Below, one piece after another: positions 37,070-47,209 of a stretch of DNA of 64,000 nt. Origin of the DNA: Campylobacter concisus (GTDB taxonomy: Bacteria > Campylobacterota > Campylobacteria > Campylobacterales > Campylobacteraceae); the NCBI RefSeq assembly GCF_015230015.1, contig NZ_JAAKZC010000007.1, positions 1 through 64,000 on the forward strand. The letters are read 5' to 3'. How positions within the stretch are numbered: the first letter of the stretch is position 1; every line of letters begins with the position of its first letter. The notes under the pieces were generated by a model. That model was not told where the DNA came from. It saw nothing but the letters and a program-made list of their open reading frames with translations, and searched no databases. The position numbers and the translations under genes are program-made.

Positions 37070-37511
37070 TTATCACCACTGTTTTTGCTATTTTGTCTTG
37101 CCACGTCTGCCTTGCGGGGTTTGAGAGTGCCCAAGCAAAGCCAAGATAAAAACAAGCTTCACCAACTATCCTAAAGATCGCCCTAACAAGACTTTGAGTT
37201 AAATTTGGTTTATCTAAAATTTCTACATTTATACACATCGTCTTTGTTATCATCTGCCCAGGGCTTGCACCATAATACCAAACAAAAAATGTGTGATAGA
37301 TGACTTTTAGTAGAGTAATCTGCCAAAAGAAATTTAATACTAAATTTCTAGCGTCATCATAGTTAGTGCTAGTAGAAAGAGGCTCCCAATAGATGATCAT
37401 AAAAAGAAACGAAACTATGATCTCATCGATAGAAAACGCCATGATCCTTTTAGCAAAAGGGGCAAGTGAAATTTCTTCGTTTTGAAGCTTCTCTTCTATC
37501 TGCATACTCAT
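37062..37511 (-). CDS. RDD-family membrane protein
   Basis: 149 residues with three membrane segments. The RDD hallmark is [20 protein letters not shown] (R and D in helix 1), followed by [13 protein letters not shown] and [16 protein letters not shown]. Role unknown, possibly transport. The start is the ATG at 37511, which overlaps the purD stop (ATGA); an ATG at 37526 lies deeper inside purD. Confidence 0.85.
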   Translation of the reverse strand: MSMQIEEKLQNEEISLAPFAKRIMAFSIDEIIVSFLFMIIYWEPLSTSTNYDDARNLVLNFFWQITLLKVIYHTFFVWYYGASPGQMITKTMCINVEILDKPNLTQSLVRAIFRIVGEACFYLGFAWALSNPARQTWQDKIAKTVVINA

Positions 37512-38752
37512 TTTAGAGCCTGCCACGCGATATCTTTTCTATAGTGTGCTCCGTCAAATTTGACATTTTCGCAAAGCTCATAGACCTTATCACGTGCCTC
37601 TTTTATGCTCTTTGCAGTCGCCACGCAGACTAGCACTCTGCCGCCATCTGCGTAAATTTCATCACACTCTTTGCTCACGCCTGCGTAAGCTATATGGGCA
37701 TCTTTTACATCATTTAATACTGAAATTTTAGCCTTTGGGCTGCTTTTATAAGGATAATTTTTGCTAGACATCACGACGCCAACAGCAAATTCATCTTTTA
37801 AACTGATAGGCTTTAGCTCACCCTTTGCAGCATTTAGTAAAATTTCACTCAAATTTCCATCTATTAATGGCATCAAGACCTCACACTCAGGATCGCCAAA
37901 TCTCACATTAAACTCAAGCACATAAGGCTCATTTTTCACGATCATCAGCCCCACAAAAAGCACTCCACAAAACGGACTGCCCTCATTTTTCATCCCTTTT
38001 AACGTAGGTTTTACAACCTCTTCTTCGACCCTTTTTATCAGCTCTTTTGAAGCAAGCGGACTTGGAGCGTAAGCGCCCATGCCACCAGTATTTGGACCCT
38101 CGTCGTTATCAAGTAGGCGTTTGTGGTCTTGCGCCACTGGCAAGCTTACAAAATTTTCGCCATCACAAATAGCAAAAAAGCTTAGCTCAAAGCCGTCCAA
38201 GAACTCTTCAACCACCACAAATTTACCAGCATCGCCAAAGCTAGCCCCACTTAGCATGTCGATAACTGCCTCTTTTGCTTCTTTTTTAGAATTTGCGATG
38301 ATCACGCCTTTTCCAGCGCAAAGCCCGTCAGCTTTTACAACCATTGGCACGCTTAGGGTATCAATAAATTTAAATGCTTTTTCTTTGTCGTCTGTGTTTA
38401 AATATTTTGCAGTTTTTATGTTATTTCTAGCCAAAAAGTCCTTCATATAGGCCTTGCTAGCTTCAAGTCTAGCAGCTGCTTTGCTTGGTCCAAAGATGAG
38501 CAAGCCCTCTTCTTTAAAGATATCCACCACACCCTCGCTAAGTGGCGCTTCAGGTCCCACGATAGTTAGCTCGATACTATTTTTTTTAGCAAATTCAGCT
38601 AGTTCATGAAAGTCTTTTATGTTTAAATTCTCACCAAGGCGTGAGGTCGCACCATTTCCGGGCGCAAAGTATAAATTTATATTTTTTTCGCTTTTTAGTT
38701 TTAGAGCAATGGCGTATTCGCGGCCGCCACTTCCTATTATGAGAATGTTCAT
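37508..38752 (-). CDS. purD: Phosphoribosylamine-glycine ligase
   Basis: 414 residues of the ATP-grasp family. N-terminal [19 protein letters not shown] is the GAR synthetase start; [14 protein letters not shown] and [14 protein letters not shown] are the ATP-grasp and substrate motifs; [10 protein letters not shown] the metal site. Second step of purine synthesis. A 6S RNA gene ends 18 bp before this start, so readthrough from the 6S promoter may contribute to its expression. Confidence 0.96.
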   Translation of the reverse strand: MNILIIGSGGREYAIALKLKSEKNINLYFAPGNGATSRLGENLNIKDFHELAEFAKKNSIELTIVGPEAPLSEGVVDIFKEEGLLIFGPSKAAARLEASKAYMKDFLARNNIKTAKYLNTDDKEKAFKFIDTLSVPMVVKADGLCAGKGVIIANSKKEAKEAVIDMLSGASFGDAGKFVVVEEFLDGFELSFFAICDGENFVSLPVAQDHKRLLDNDEGPNTGGMGAYAPSPLASKELIKRVEEEVVKPTLKGMKNEGSPFCGVLFVGLMIVKNEPYVLEFNVRFGDPECEVLMPLIDGNLSEILLNAAKGELKPISLKDEFAVGVVMSSKNYPYKSSPKAKISVLNDVKDAHIAYAGVSKECDEIYADGGRVLVCVATAKSIKEARDKVYELCENVKFDGAHYRKDIAWQALK

Positions 38753-38769
38753 ATTATCTCCGTAAATTT

Positions 38770-38960
38770 AAAAACCCAAGTGGGCGTCGCATAGAAGAGT
38801 GGCCCATAAACAAAGCCAATCTTGCAAATAGATGGATACCAAAAGGTTGCAACTTCTCGCTGTTTAAGGCTCAAACGAAGCCACATCACAAGGCACCCAT
38901 ACCTTTTCGCTAACAAAAAAGTGTTGGACCCCGTAAAATGCTGACTCGCTTCACTCAGGC
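38770..38960 (-). ncRNA. ssrS: 6S RNA
   Basis: About 191 nt between hemD and purD with no credible reading frame. The ends pair: CCTGAGTG near the 5' end with CACTTGGG near the 3' end, then GTCAGCAT with ATGCGAC (one bulged A), enclosing a large open bubble and inner arm as in 6S RNA. The stretch GAGCCTTAAACAGCGA closely resembles E. coli 6S RNA. A TATATAAT -10 precedes it and a short GC hairpin with T5 ends it. 6S RNA binds sigma70 RNA polymerase in stationary phase. I recall ssrS beside purD in epsilonproteobacteria; a covariance search would settle it. Confidence 0.82.
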
Positions 38961-38966
38961 AATAAA

Positions 38967-38972
38967 ATTATA
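38967..38972 (-). promoter_or_regulatory. -10 promoter of the 6S RNA gene
   Basis: TATAAT within TATATAAT (38974-38967) lies 6-7 bp before the proposed 6S 5' end, just after the hemD stop. Confidence 0.65.
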
Positions 38973-38984
38973 TAAATTCTTTGC

Positions 38985-39623
38985 TTAAAGTAACGTTTTG
39001 GCAAGTGCGATACAAGCGTTTATATCTTGACTTTGACTAACAAGTGGCTTTGTAAAATTTAGCTCTTTTGCAGTGACCTTTCCGATGCTTATCGTCTGAT
39101 AGCTCTCGTCCCAGCCAAAATTAGCAAGAAAATTTCTCACATTTATCGGAGATGCGAAGATCAAAATACTATTTTTTGGTGGTTTTAGCTCCATTTTGCA
39201 AGGATTTAAGACATTTTCATAAGCGATGACCGCCTTTATATTTACGCCACCCTTTTGTAAAATTTCTAAGAAATTTGAAGCGCTATCTTTGCCCTTTAGA
39301 TAAAGCACCTTTTTACCCTTTAAAAGTGGCAAAATTTCTCTTGCAAAGTCATCTCCATGAGCATTTTGCCCAGTGTAAATTTCACTAAAACCAAACTCTC
39401 TTGCCACCGCTGCGCAACTATTTGCGATAGCAAAGACTGGTAAATTTATAGACGAAATACTATTAAATTTTAAAGCCTTAAAGGCATTTTTGGAGGTTGC
39501 CACAAGCGCGTCAAATTCGCTTAAATTTATCTCAAATTTCAAAAACTCAATCCTACTAACACTTAAATTTACAACGCTCTCATCAGCCGTCTTTGTGTTT
39601 GAAACAAGATAAATTTTACGCAA
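38985..39623 (-). CDS. hemD: Uroporphyrinogen-III synthase
   Basis: 212 residues. HemD sequences diverge widely; the two-domain alternating pattern, ANSCAAVAREFGF, GKKVLYLKGKD, IFASPINVRNFLANF and the terminal SIGKVTAKEL are typical. It cyclises hydroxymethylbilane in heme synthesis. The start overlaps the exporter gene by 8 bp. Confidence 0.85.
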   Translation of the reverse strand: MRKIYLVSNTKTADESVVNLSVSRIEFLKFEINLSEFDALVATSKNAFKALKFNSISSINLPVFAIANSCAAVAREFGFSEIYTGQNAHGDDFAREILPLLKGKKVLYLKGKDSASNFLEILQKGGVNIKAVIAYENVLNPCKMELKPPKNSILIFASPINVRNFLANFGWDESYQTISIGKVTAKELNFTKPLVSQSQDINACIALAKTLL

Positions 39624-40776
39624 CTCTTTTTAGCCCTAAAAATGAGATAAAGGCAAGCACGCTGCAAGCTAAAATAGCTATTGAAGTCGAGTAAAAAATG
39701 TCACCAAGCCCAACTAGTGGCGAGATGATGCCGCCTAAGAAAAATGGGCAAAAACCAAGCACCGCCGAGGCCGAGCCAGCGTACTCCCTGCCCTCATTCA
39801 TCGCGAGTGATGAGGCTGTTGGCAAGATAAAGCCAGTAAAGAGCAAAAGCAAGAAAAATGCGATGATAACGCCGATCACTTCAAATTTAAAGCAAAGCAT
39901 AAACGCTATAAAAATGCTAGCGAACAAGGTGCCAAAAAGCCCAGTTTTTAGTGCTTTTCGCTCATTTAGCAAGCTTGCAAGCCTAGCACCTATGACGATG
40001 GCTAGGCCATTTGCCGCAAAGCAAAAACTGTAACTTACCGGGCTTAGCAGGTAAAACTCTTGCAAGATAAAAGAAGATGCCGCGATATAGGCAAACATCG
40101 CAGCCATCGTAAATGTCTGGATCGCAATAAATAGCATAAATTTCTTTTTTCTTAAAATTTTGCCAAAGACGCTGTAGGTCTGAAGCAAAGGCACTTTTAG
40201 GCGGTTAGCAGGGCTTAGGCTCTCTTTGAAGTAAAAATTTGCGATAAATAGCAAAATACCGATAATCGTTAGCGCCATAAAGATGCCGCGCCAGTCGGTA
40301 AATTTAAGTAGCAAGCTGCCGCCTATGGGCGAAAATATCGGAGCAAGACCATTTACAACCATCATAAGACTAAAAAATTTAGTCATCTCGTGACCCTTAT
40401 AAAGGTCGCTCACGACGGCTCTTGAGATAACCAGACTGCCCGCACTTGCAAGCCCTTGGATGATGCGCATAAAGATAAAAAACTGGATATTTTGCGCAAA
40501 AAATATAAAAATCGTGCTAATCGTGTAGATGATGAGCGAGATGGTAAGTGGTGTTTTTCGCCCAAATTTATCGCTGATTGGGCCAACTATTAGCTGGCCT
40601 ATCGCAAGTCCTGCCATCGAGGTCGTAAGAGTTAGCTGGGTTGCTGAAACGCTTGTGCCAAACCACTCAGTTATGGCTGGAAGTGCTGGCAGGTAAAGGT
40701 CTGTGACAAATGGACCAAATGCTGAAAGCGCGCCCAAAAATAGCAGTAAAAATAGTTTGGAATTTTCTTTTTTCAT
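39616..40776 (-). CDS. Bcr/CflA-family MFS drug exporter
   Basis: 386 residues, 12 membrane helices. GPFVTDLYLPALPAITEWFGTS and GPISDKFGRKTPL are the Bcr/CflA signatures (helix 1 and the 2-3 loop), and VVSDLYKGHEMTKFFSLMM is also conserved. Members export bicyclomycin, chloramphenicol or dipeptides; the substrate here is not known. Confidence 0.88.
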   Translation of the reverse strand: MKKENSKLFLLLFLGALSAFGPFVTDLYLPALPAITEWFGTSVSATQLTLTTSMAGLAIGQLIVGPISDKFGRKTPLTISLIIYTISTIFIFFAQNIQFFIFMRIIQGLASAGSLVISRAVVSDLYKGHEMTKFFSLMMVVNGLAPIFSPIGGSLLLKFTDWRGIFMALTIIGILLFIANFYFKESLSPANRLKVPLLQTYSVFGKILRKKKFMLFIAIQTFTMAAMFAYIAASSFILQEFYLLSPVSYSFCFAANGLAIVIGARLASLLNERKALKTGLFGTLFASIFIAFMLCFKFEVIGVIIAFFLLLLFTGFILPTASSLAMNEGREYAGSASAVLGFCPFFLGGIISPLVGLGDIFYSTSIAILACSVLAFISFLGLKRVA

Positions 40777-40864
40777 AGCTCTTCTTTAAATTTTAAAGGG
40801 ATTATATTATGACTTTGCTTTTTGGGTTATTAAGGGTAAATTTAATGTGATTTATAAAAGAGAA

Positions 40865-40883
40865 AAGCCCTAAAATAGGGCTT
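40865..40883 (-). terminator. Terminator of the cupin gene
   Basis: A perfect 8-bp stem (40865-40872 with 40876-40883), 3-nt loop, with a pyrimidine/T-rich tail on the minus strand, begins 4 bases past the stop. Confidence 0.75.
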
Positions 40884-40886
40884 ATT

Positions 40887-41531
40887 TTACATTTTGTCTT
40901 TTGTGACGATTAGAAGCATTTTGAATTTGTCTTTCACTTTTAGGCCATGTGGGATCTTACCTGGAAGCACGATACTATCGCCCTTTACTAGATGAAAGCT
41001 CTCATCAGCTATCTTTAAATCAAGCTCGCCATCAAGCGCGATAAGTAGCGCATCGCCAGGGGCAGCGTGGGTTGATAGCTCTTGGTCTTTGTCAAAACTA
41101 AGTAGCGACATCGAGCCATTTTCGTTTTTGACAAGTGTCTTGCTAACTATCTTGCCACTCTCGTAGCTAACGGCATCTGCGAGGCTAAAAACACTCGCCT
41201 TGTCTAAATGATCTATCATAACATTCTCCTTAAAATCTATTAGTAAATATTTTGTTTTCTTTGTAAATTTGAGCTTTCGCCAAGTTTTTGCCTCGATAAG
41301 GCAGGCTTCGTCGCGCCCAAGCTTCATCTGCTTTTCGCCATACTCAAGCTGCGCTTCGCCATCAATAACAAAGGCAAGGCTATCTATAAAAAGCATCTCG
41401 TGATCAAGCTCTTCACCCTCGTCAAATGCGTATATATCAACGCTTGCGTTTTTATTTTGAAAGAGCCTTTTGCTAACGACGCTTTTTTCAACTATCTTTG
41501 TGTCTTTGTCAAGATTATAAATTTTGTTCAA
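40887..41531 (-). CDS. Double-cupin protein, function unknown
   Basis: 214 residues with two cupin barrels (about 20-105 and 120-210). The second has DQELSTHAAPGDALLIALDGELDL, GDSIVLPGKIPHGLKV, close to the cupin metal motifs; the first lacks most of the histidines. The TTG at 41531 is chosen because AAAGGA stands 7 nt before it; the upstream ATG at 41588 adds 19 residues unlike a cupin start. It may bind a small ligand; no pathway context is visible. Confidence 0.75.
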   Translation of the reverse strand: MNKIYNLDKDTKIVEKSVVSKRLFQNKNASVDIYAFDEGEELDHEMLFIDSLAFVIDGEAQLEYGEKQMKLGRDEACLIEAKTWRKLKFTKKTKYLLIDFKENVMIDHLDKASVFSLADAVSYESGKIVSKTLVKNENGSMSLLSFDKDQELSTHAAPGDALLIALDGELDLKIADESFHLVKGDSIVLPGKIPHGLKVKDKFKMLLIVTKDKM

Positions 41532-41604
41532 GTTGTATCCTTTTTTGCGAAGGATTATAATGCAAGTTTTGATAACAGTTCTTAACATATGTTAAGGAAT
41601 TTGA

Positions 41605-43470
41605 CTATTTTAGTCCTTTTTTTAGCTTTCTTATCAAAAATCTAGCAGGATGAAGCTCAAAAAATAGCGATCTTTCTATGCAAAGTGGGCGAGCAAGCAC
41701 AAGATCCATTATCAAATTTGCTCCAAGTATCGCCGTGCCAAGACCACGTGAGCCGTGAGCAAAATTTACAAAGAGATTTTTTTCGTAGCTTGCTTTTGGG
41801 TTATTGTCTTTATTTTTGCTCCAAAATAGCCCTTTGTAGTTTTGCTTGTAAAACGCCTCATCGTGCAAGGCGCCAATAATAGGAAACCTATCTCCGCTAT
41901 AACTTCTATAACCCACGCGTGAGCCGATGATGGTGGCTTTTTTGATGTCAAAAAACTCGCTCACGTCGCTTAAATTTTTAGCGTTATCCTCAGCTTTAGG
42001 CGTGTCGCAAATTTTATTTCTAGCGTAGGTTGCGCCGATGACTTGCACCCCTTTGACGGCTGGGCAGATATAGCCTTTTGCACTTAGCGGCATTGTATTT
42101 TTTAAAGCTGGCTTTAGGTGCGTGACTTGGCCTCTGACGCTACTTATTTGCATGTCGTAGCCTTTAAAAATTTCACTGCTCTTGCTGCCTGTGCAAAAGA
42201 TCAAGATATCAGTCTCTAAGCTCTTGGCGTTTTTAAATTTAACGCTTATCTTGCCATTTTTCAGGTGCTCTCTGCTCTCATACTCGTGGTTAAATAAAAT
42301 TTCAAAACCGCCTGATAGAAATTTGCAAATTTCTCTTGGTCTAGCGTATGCCGCCTCTTTTATAAATATCCCAGGATATGGCTTTAAGCTCTCATCAAAT
42401 TTAAAAATTTCATCCGCACCTTGCCCCTGCCACGAGCCATATCTCTTAATCAACTCATCATCAAACGAGTAGTCGATGCAGCCATTAAATTTGATGAGGC
42501 TCTTTGGCAAATTTGCCTTGTAAAATCTCACTGCTTGCAAAAACGCATTTATATGCATGCGGCCTAAATTTACCCCAGGCTTCGTAACTAGCGGCATCAA
42601 GGCGCCGCAGTGGTTGCCCGAGCCATTTGACGCGACCTCGCACTTTGCCTCGGCGATCACAACCTTAAAGCCATTTTTGGCTAGCTCGCTGGCTGTTGCA
42701 AGACCAGCCACTCCTGCTCCTATGACAAGCGCTGTTTTGCCTTTTACGCTGGCAACTGGCTCGCACCTCGCAAACCAAGCGTCCTTTAAATTTTCATCCT
42801 TTTTCTCTAGCACGGCGCTACTCATCTGGCGTTTTCTGGCATAGCCCTCTTTTAGGCTCAGCAAAAAGGCAGCATTTTTTAACCCGTCTTTTACCATTTT
42901 TGCGCACGAGTAGGTTCTAACTATGGTGCCGACCCTGCTTAGTCTTGCGATCTGCTTAAAGACGTCCTCGCTCCAGATCGAGCCATTTTTGCTTGGGGCA
43001 AAGCCGTCTAAAAACCAGATATCAGCGCTAAATTCAAGCTCAGGCAAAATTTGATCTGCCTCGCCGTAGCAAAGATCAAGGATGATATTTGGGGCGAAAT
43101 TTATACGGTGTATGCCTGAGATTAGCGGTGGATAGAGCGAAACTAGCTTTTTGGCATAAGCTTTAAAAATACCTAAATTTTCATAAATTTTTAAAAGATC
43201 TTCTTTTTTAATAGGACTTTTTTCGATGCTAACAAAGTGAAGCTTTTTGGAGCTATTTTTAAATTTCTTACAAAGCGTGAAGAAATTTAGCCCAGCACCA
43301 AAGCCAGTCTCAGCGACTATAAAGCTATCTTTGTTCTGCCAAATTTCATCAAGTGCGCTCGCAAAGACAAATTCGCTCTCAAGCCAGGGTTTGTCGGTGT
43401 TAAAGTAGATATCACCAAACTCTTCATTAAATGGAATTTGTCCTTTAAAGCTTAAATTTGCATTTTTCAT
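41605..43470 (-). CDS. mnmC: Bifunctional tRNA mnm5s2U34 methyltransferase/FAD oxidoreductase
   Basis: 621 residues. The N-terminal methyltransferase domain (about 1-240) has VAETGFGAGLNFFTL and DIWFLDGFAPSKN; the C-terminal oxidoreductase (about 245-600) starts with the FAD motif KTALVIGAGVAGLATASELAKNG. Both activities complete mnm5s2U in the wobble position of tRNAs after MnmEG. It starts inside the amidase stop (ATGA overlap), first of the minus-strand run to end here. Confidence 0.95.
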   Translation of the reverse strand: MKNANLSFKGQIPFNEEFGDIYFNTDKPWLESEFVFASALDEIWQNKDSFIVAETGFGAGLNFFTLCKKFKNSSKKLHFVSIEKSPIKKEDLLKIYENLGIFKAYAKKLVSLYPPLISGIHRINFAPNIILDLCYGEADQILPELEFSADIWFLDGFAPSKNGSIWSEDVFKQIARLSRVGTIVRTYSCAKMVKDGLKNAAFLLSLKEGYARKRQMSSAVLEKKDENLKDAWFARCEPVASVKGKTALVIGAGVAGLATASELAKNGFKVVIAEAKCEVASNGSGNHCGALMPLVTKPGVNLGRMHINAFLQAVRFYKANLPKSLIKFNGCIDYSFDDELIKRYGSWQGQGADEIFKFDESLKPYPGIFIKEAAYARPREICKFLSGGFEILFNHEYESREHLKNGKISVKFKNAKSLETDILIFCTGSKSSEIFKGYDMQISSVRGQVTHLKPALKNTMPLSAKGYICPAVKGVQVIGATYARNKICDTPKAEDNAKNLSDVSEFFDIKKATIIGSRVGYRSYSGDRFPIIGALHDEAFYKQNYKGLFWSKNKDNNPKASYEKNLFVNFAHGSRGLGTAILGANLIMDLVLARPLCIERSLFFELHPARFLIRKLKKGLK

Positions 43471-44903
43471 CTATTTTTTGCAAAATATCCATCTATGCCG
43501 TTTGCGATGCCGTTTGCAAGGGCGTTTTGGTAAGCATCGTTAAATAGTTTTTCGCCTTCTACTGGATGCGTGATGTAACCGATCTCGACAAGAACCGCTG
43601 GCATAAGAGCACCCACAAGCACCCAAAATGGCGCTTCTCTAACACCTCCGTCGCTTGCTGCATAGACCTTTCTAGCACTTGCTAAAATGTCTTTTTGTAT
43701 GTCGATACCAAGCTTATTTGAAGCGATGATCTTCTCGCGATTTAGCACGTTTAAAAACGTCTGCTGTGAGAAGTAGTTCATCTCTTCAATGTCTGATTTA
43801 TTTTCAAGTGCGGCTGCGTTTTTGCTGCGTTCGCTCCTTGCAGGCGATAAGAAAAATGTCTCAATGCCGTGCATACTCTTTGCTTTAGCGGCGTTTGGAG
43901 CAGCATTTGCGTGGATAGAGACGAAAAGGTCAGCCATCTTGTCGTTTGCAAATTTCGTTCTTGATCTTAAATTTATAAAAACGTCAGTTGATCTAGTAAA
44001 ATAGACCTTGTAACCACGAGATTTTAGTATCTCGCCAAGCTTTTTAGCCACGCCTAAAACGGCTGTTTTTTCTTTTAAACTGCCATTTATCGCACCAGGA
44101 TCTGTGCCACCATGCCCTGGGTCGATGACGATGGTTTTGTTGCGTGAAAATTTACCAGCCACAACTGGTGGCAAAGGCGCTTCTACTGGCTCACTTTGTG
44201 CTGGCTCAGACTTTAAATTTCGCTCTGGCTCTTTTGGCTTGTCCTCTTCTTTTTTGTTTTTATTAAGTGGCGCTCTAACATTTTCATTTGAGATGAAATT
44301 TTGAGCGCTAATTATTAGCAAATCACCAGTTGCATTTGCTTTTATCGTCTTTTGCACCTTGTCAGAAAAGATGATCCTGACGGTATTTTTATCATACTGA
44401 GAGATGTGGATGTAGTCTGAGATGAAATTTTTATAAGTTAGTGGGTTACCATTTAGCCTGCCATCGATGTCCATGATGTTTTTGTAGGCGTTTTGCTGTT
44501 TGGCAAATGATGTTTTTAGCTTTGCGGTATCTAGCTTTGTGTTAAATTTAAGCACCAAGGTGTCATTTACCTTTGTCGCACTTAGTAACGTTAGGGCCGC
44601 ATCTGCTGGCATGCTAGCACCTTTTACGCCATTTAGTGAATTTAGGTCTCTTATGTATGCGCTTGAGTCAAAGCCAAGCGCCTTTGAGCTGGTTATTAGC
44701 CTTGATAGCGCTTGTTTTTTCGTGTTTTTATCGTTTTTAATGATCGCATCGACATAGATATTTTTTATATCATTGTGAAGTTTGATCTTCGCGCTTCTGT
44801 TTAGAGCCATAAAATTTCTATCAAATTTGGCAAAAGTCTGCGAATTTGTCGTCGCAAAAAGAAAACTAAATGCTAGAAAAAGAGATATTAAAACCCGTTT
44901 CAT
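43467..44903 (-). CDS. N-acetylmuramoyl-L-alanine amidase (AmiA/B/C type)
   Basis: 478 residues: signal peptide, an AMIN-like region (about 95-200), a Lys/Pro/Glu-rich linker (about 215-245) and an Amidase_3 domain (about 255-475). The zinc residues appear in IVIDPGHGGTDPGAI, the EKT motif, SIHANAA and the terminal VLVEIGYITHP. It cleaves peptide stems during cell separation. An EnvC-like activator and FtsEX are encoded in the same run. Overlaps the next upstream gene by 4 bp. Confidence 0.94.
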   Translation of the reverse strand: MKRVLISLFLAFSFLFATTNSQTFAKFDRNFMALNRSAKIKLHNDIKNIYVDAIIKNDKNTKKQALSRLITSSKALGFDSSAYIRDLNSLNGVKGASMPADAALTLLSATKVNDTLVLKFNTKLDTAKLKTSFAKQQNAYKNIMDIDGRLNGNPLTYKNFISDYIHISQYDKNTVRIIFSDKVQKTIKANATGDLLIISAQNFISNENVRAPLNKNKKEEDKPKEPERNLKSEPAQSEPVEAPLPPVVAGKFSRNKTIVIDPGHGGTDPGAINGSLKEKTAVLGVAKKLGEILKSRGYKVYFTRSTDVFINLRSRTKFANDKMADLFVSIHANAAPNAAKAKSMHGIETFFLSPARSERSKNAAALENKSDIEEMNYFSQQTFLNVLNREKIIASNKLGIDIQKDILASARKVYAASDGGVREAPFWVLVGALMPAVLVEIGYITHPVEGEKLFNDAYQNALANGIANGIDGYFAKNR

Positions 44904-45991
44904 TCACCATGTACCAGCTTATGCATTAGCTCTTTTACGCTTATTAGCTCTTTTAGTTTATAGCCATTTGCCCCTGTGAAAAATAGCCCGCTCTCTTTTT
45001 TGCCGCTATATGCGTCAAATAGCCTATCTGCGATGCAATACCCAACTTGCTTTGCCTCTTTGCCTCTTTGGCAAGGGCTCACGCAGTTGCTTATGCACTG
45101 GATCTTTGGACCCATTCTTTTATCGACTAAATTTATCAAATTTGTTCTTATCCCGCGAGCTGGATAGCCAACTGGGCTCTTTATAAGCTCGATGTCTTTC
45201 TCTTCAGCCGCTAGCAAAACCTCTTTAAAGCCGATGTCTGCGTCACACTCGTGAGTACCGATGAAGCGTGTGCCCATCTGAACGCCGTCTGCGCCTAGCG
45301 ATATCGCCTTTTCGATGTCGTTTTTATCCCAAATTCCACCAGCTGCGATGAGCGGAAAGTCGCCCCACTCTTTGATCTCGGCTTTTACTTGTGGGATGAG
45401 GTTAAATAGTGAAAACTCAGGATCAAGGCACTGCTCATATGTAAAGCCTTGATGTCCGCCGCTTAGCGGTCCTTCAAGTACGACAGCATCTGGCAAGCGC
45501 TCATATCTTTGTAGCCAGCGCTTACAGATGATCTTTAGTGCTTTTGCGCTCGAGACGATAGGAACTAGCGCTATCTCTTTAAAATTTTGTGTAAATTCGG
45601 GTAAATTTGTAGGCAAACCTGCACCTGAGACGATGATATTTATACCAGCCTCGCAAGCATCCTTAACCACTCTTGCGTAGTCGTTTGCAGCATACATTAT
45701 ATTTACGCCAAGTGGCAAGTCGCCACAAATTTTACGTGCGTTTTCTATGACAGCTCGAAGGCCTCTTGTAGAGTAGAAATTTTCACTTCCAAAAGGCTTT
45801 GCATTTAGCTCTTTATCTATAAATTTGCGGTTTTCATAGTAGCCTGTGCCAACTGAGCTAATTATGCCAAGACCGCCTTCTAAGCTCACATTGCCAGCTA
45901 GTTTATCCCAGCTGATGCCAAGCCCCATACCGCCTTGAAATATCGGGTATTTTATCTCGTATTTACCTATTTTTAATGGCTTTAACTCCAT
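44900..45991 (-). CDS. Nitronate monooxygenase/2-nitropropane dioxygenase family
   Basis: 363 residues of an FMN-dependent TIM barrel. PIFQGGMGLGISWDKLAGNVSLEGGLGIIS and IAAGGIWDKNDIEKAISLGADGVQMGTRFIGT are the family's FMN-binding motifs; a C-terminal cysteine-rich segment (CISNCVSPCQRG) is typical of the epsilonproteobacterial subgroup. It could oxidise nitronates or act as an FabK-type enoyl reductase; the former is the default. Starts directly after tyrS. Confidence 0.85.
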   Translation of the reverse strand: MELKPLKIGKYEIKYPIFQGGMGLGISWDKLAGNVSLEGGLGIISSVGTGYYENRKFIDKELNAKPFGSENFYSTRGLRAVIENARKICGDLPLGVNIMYAANDYARVVKDACEAGINIIVSGAGLPTNLPEFTQNFKEIALVPIVSSAKALKIICKRWLQRYERLPDAVVLEGPLSGGHQGFTYEQCLDPEFSLFNLIPQVKAEIKEWGDFPLIAAGGIWDKNDIEKAISLGADGVQMGTRFIGTHECDADIGFKEVLLAAEEKDIELIKSPVGYPARGIRTNLINLVDKRMGPKIQCISNCVSPCQRGKEAKQVGYCIADRLFDAYSGKKESGLFFTGANGYKLKELISVKELMHKLVHGE

Positions 45992-47200
45992 TTATTCAAC
46001 CTTTATCTTTGCAAATTTACGCTTTCCAACCTGCAAGATATACTCGCCTGCTCCTAATTTTAACTGCTCATCACTAATTTTTTCTTGATTGACACTAACT
46101 GCGTTTGCCTTTATATCTCGTCTTGCTTGAGAGTTTGACTCACTTAGCCCACACTGCGACAAGGCTTCAACTATCCAAATCGGCGCTTTTAAGCTAAATT
46201 CTTTCATATCTGTTGGAAGCTGATTTTGAGAGTGTACGCTGTTAAACTCAGCCATAGCAGCCTTTGCCGCCTCCTCGCCGTGATACCTCGCTGTTATCTC
46301 ACAAGCAAGATCCTCTTTTGCCTTTTTTGGATGATATTTACCACTATTTACGTCATTCATCAACTCTTCTATCTCGCCAAGATTTTTTGTGCTTAGTAGC
46401 TCATACCAGCGCCACATAAGCTCATCACTTATGCTAAGCGTTTTTGCAAACATATCATTTGCATTTTCAGTTACGCCTATGTAGTTGCCAAGGCTCTTGC
46501 TCATCTTATTTACGCCATCAAGCCCCTCAAGAAGTGGCATCATGATGACAGCTTGCTCTTTGCCGATATTATATGTTCGCTGCAAGGTTCTGCCCATTAG
46601 AAGGTTAAATTTCTGATCCGTACCGCCCATTTCGATGTCACACTTCATAGCAACGCTATCATATCCTTGAAGAAGCGGATACATAAACTCAGAGATTGAT
46701 ATAGGATTACCAGCTTTTATCCTTTTTTCAAAGTCATCTCGCTCTAGCATTCTAGCTACTGAAAATGTGCTAGTTAGCTCGATCATCCCAGCGGCTCCTA
46801 GTTCATTTGACCATTTTGAGTTAAACATTATCACCGTTTTTTCTGGATCTAAAATTTTATAAACTTGCTCTTCATAAGTTTTAGCGTTTTTTAAAACAGT
46901 CTCTTGATCTAGCTTTTTTCTAGTGGCTGACTTGCCGGTTGGATCACCTATTTGAGCGGTAAAATCGCCTATTAAAAACTGCACGATCGCGCCATGTTTT
47001 TGAAGCAAAGCCATCTTGTTTAAAACGACTGTGTGACCTAGGTGAAGGTCTGGAGCAGTTGGATCAAAGCCTGCTTTTACATAGAAATTTTCGCCTTTTT
47101 CATAATAATTTTTAATTAAGCTTTCAACCCTTTCAGAATCGATCATTTCGGCAACGCCGCGGTTTATCTCTTGTAAAATATCATCTAACTCTTGAACCAT
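45992..47200 (-). CDS. tyrS: Tyrosyl-tRNA synthetase
   Basis: 402 residues, the TyrZ-like type. HLGH (HIGH-type) follows GFDPTAPDL; the KMSKS motif is seen as KMSKSLGN; a C-terminal S4 RNA-binding domain (about 340-400; [17 protein letters not shown]) is complete. AGGAGAG precedes the ATG. Ten bases separate it from spoT. Confidence 0.96.
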   Translation of the reverse strand: MVQELDDILQEINRGVAEMIDSERVESLIKNYYEKGENFYVKAGFDPTAPDLHLGHTVVLNKMALLQKHGAIVQFLIGDFTAQIGDPTGKSATRKKLDQETVLKNAKTYEEQVYKILDPEKTVIMFNSKWSNELGAAGMIELTSTFSVARMLERDDFEKRIKAGNPISISEFMYPLLQGYDSVAMKCDIEMGGTDQKFNLLMGRTLQRTYNIGKEQAVIMMPLLEGLDGVNKMSKSLGNYIGVTENANDMFAKTLSISDELMWRWYELLSTKNLGEIEELMNDVNSGKYHPKKAKEDLACEITARYHGEEAAKAAMAEFNSVHSQNQLPTDMKEFSLKAPIWIVEALSQCGLSESNSQARRDIKANAVSVNQEKISDEQLKLGAGEYILQVGKRKFAKIKVE

Positions 47201-47209
47201 TTTTCTCTC

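Noticed and set aside
38753-38984. A hidden small protein gene between hemD and purD
   Set aside because: No good start or ribosome site; the pairing pattern fits 6S RNA.
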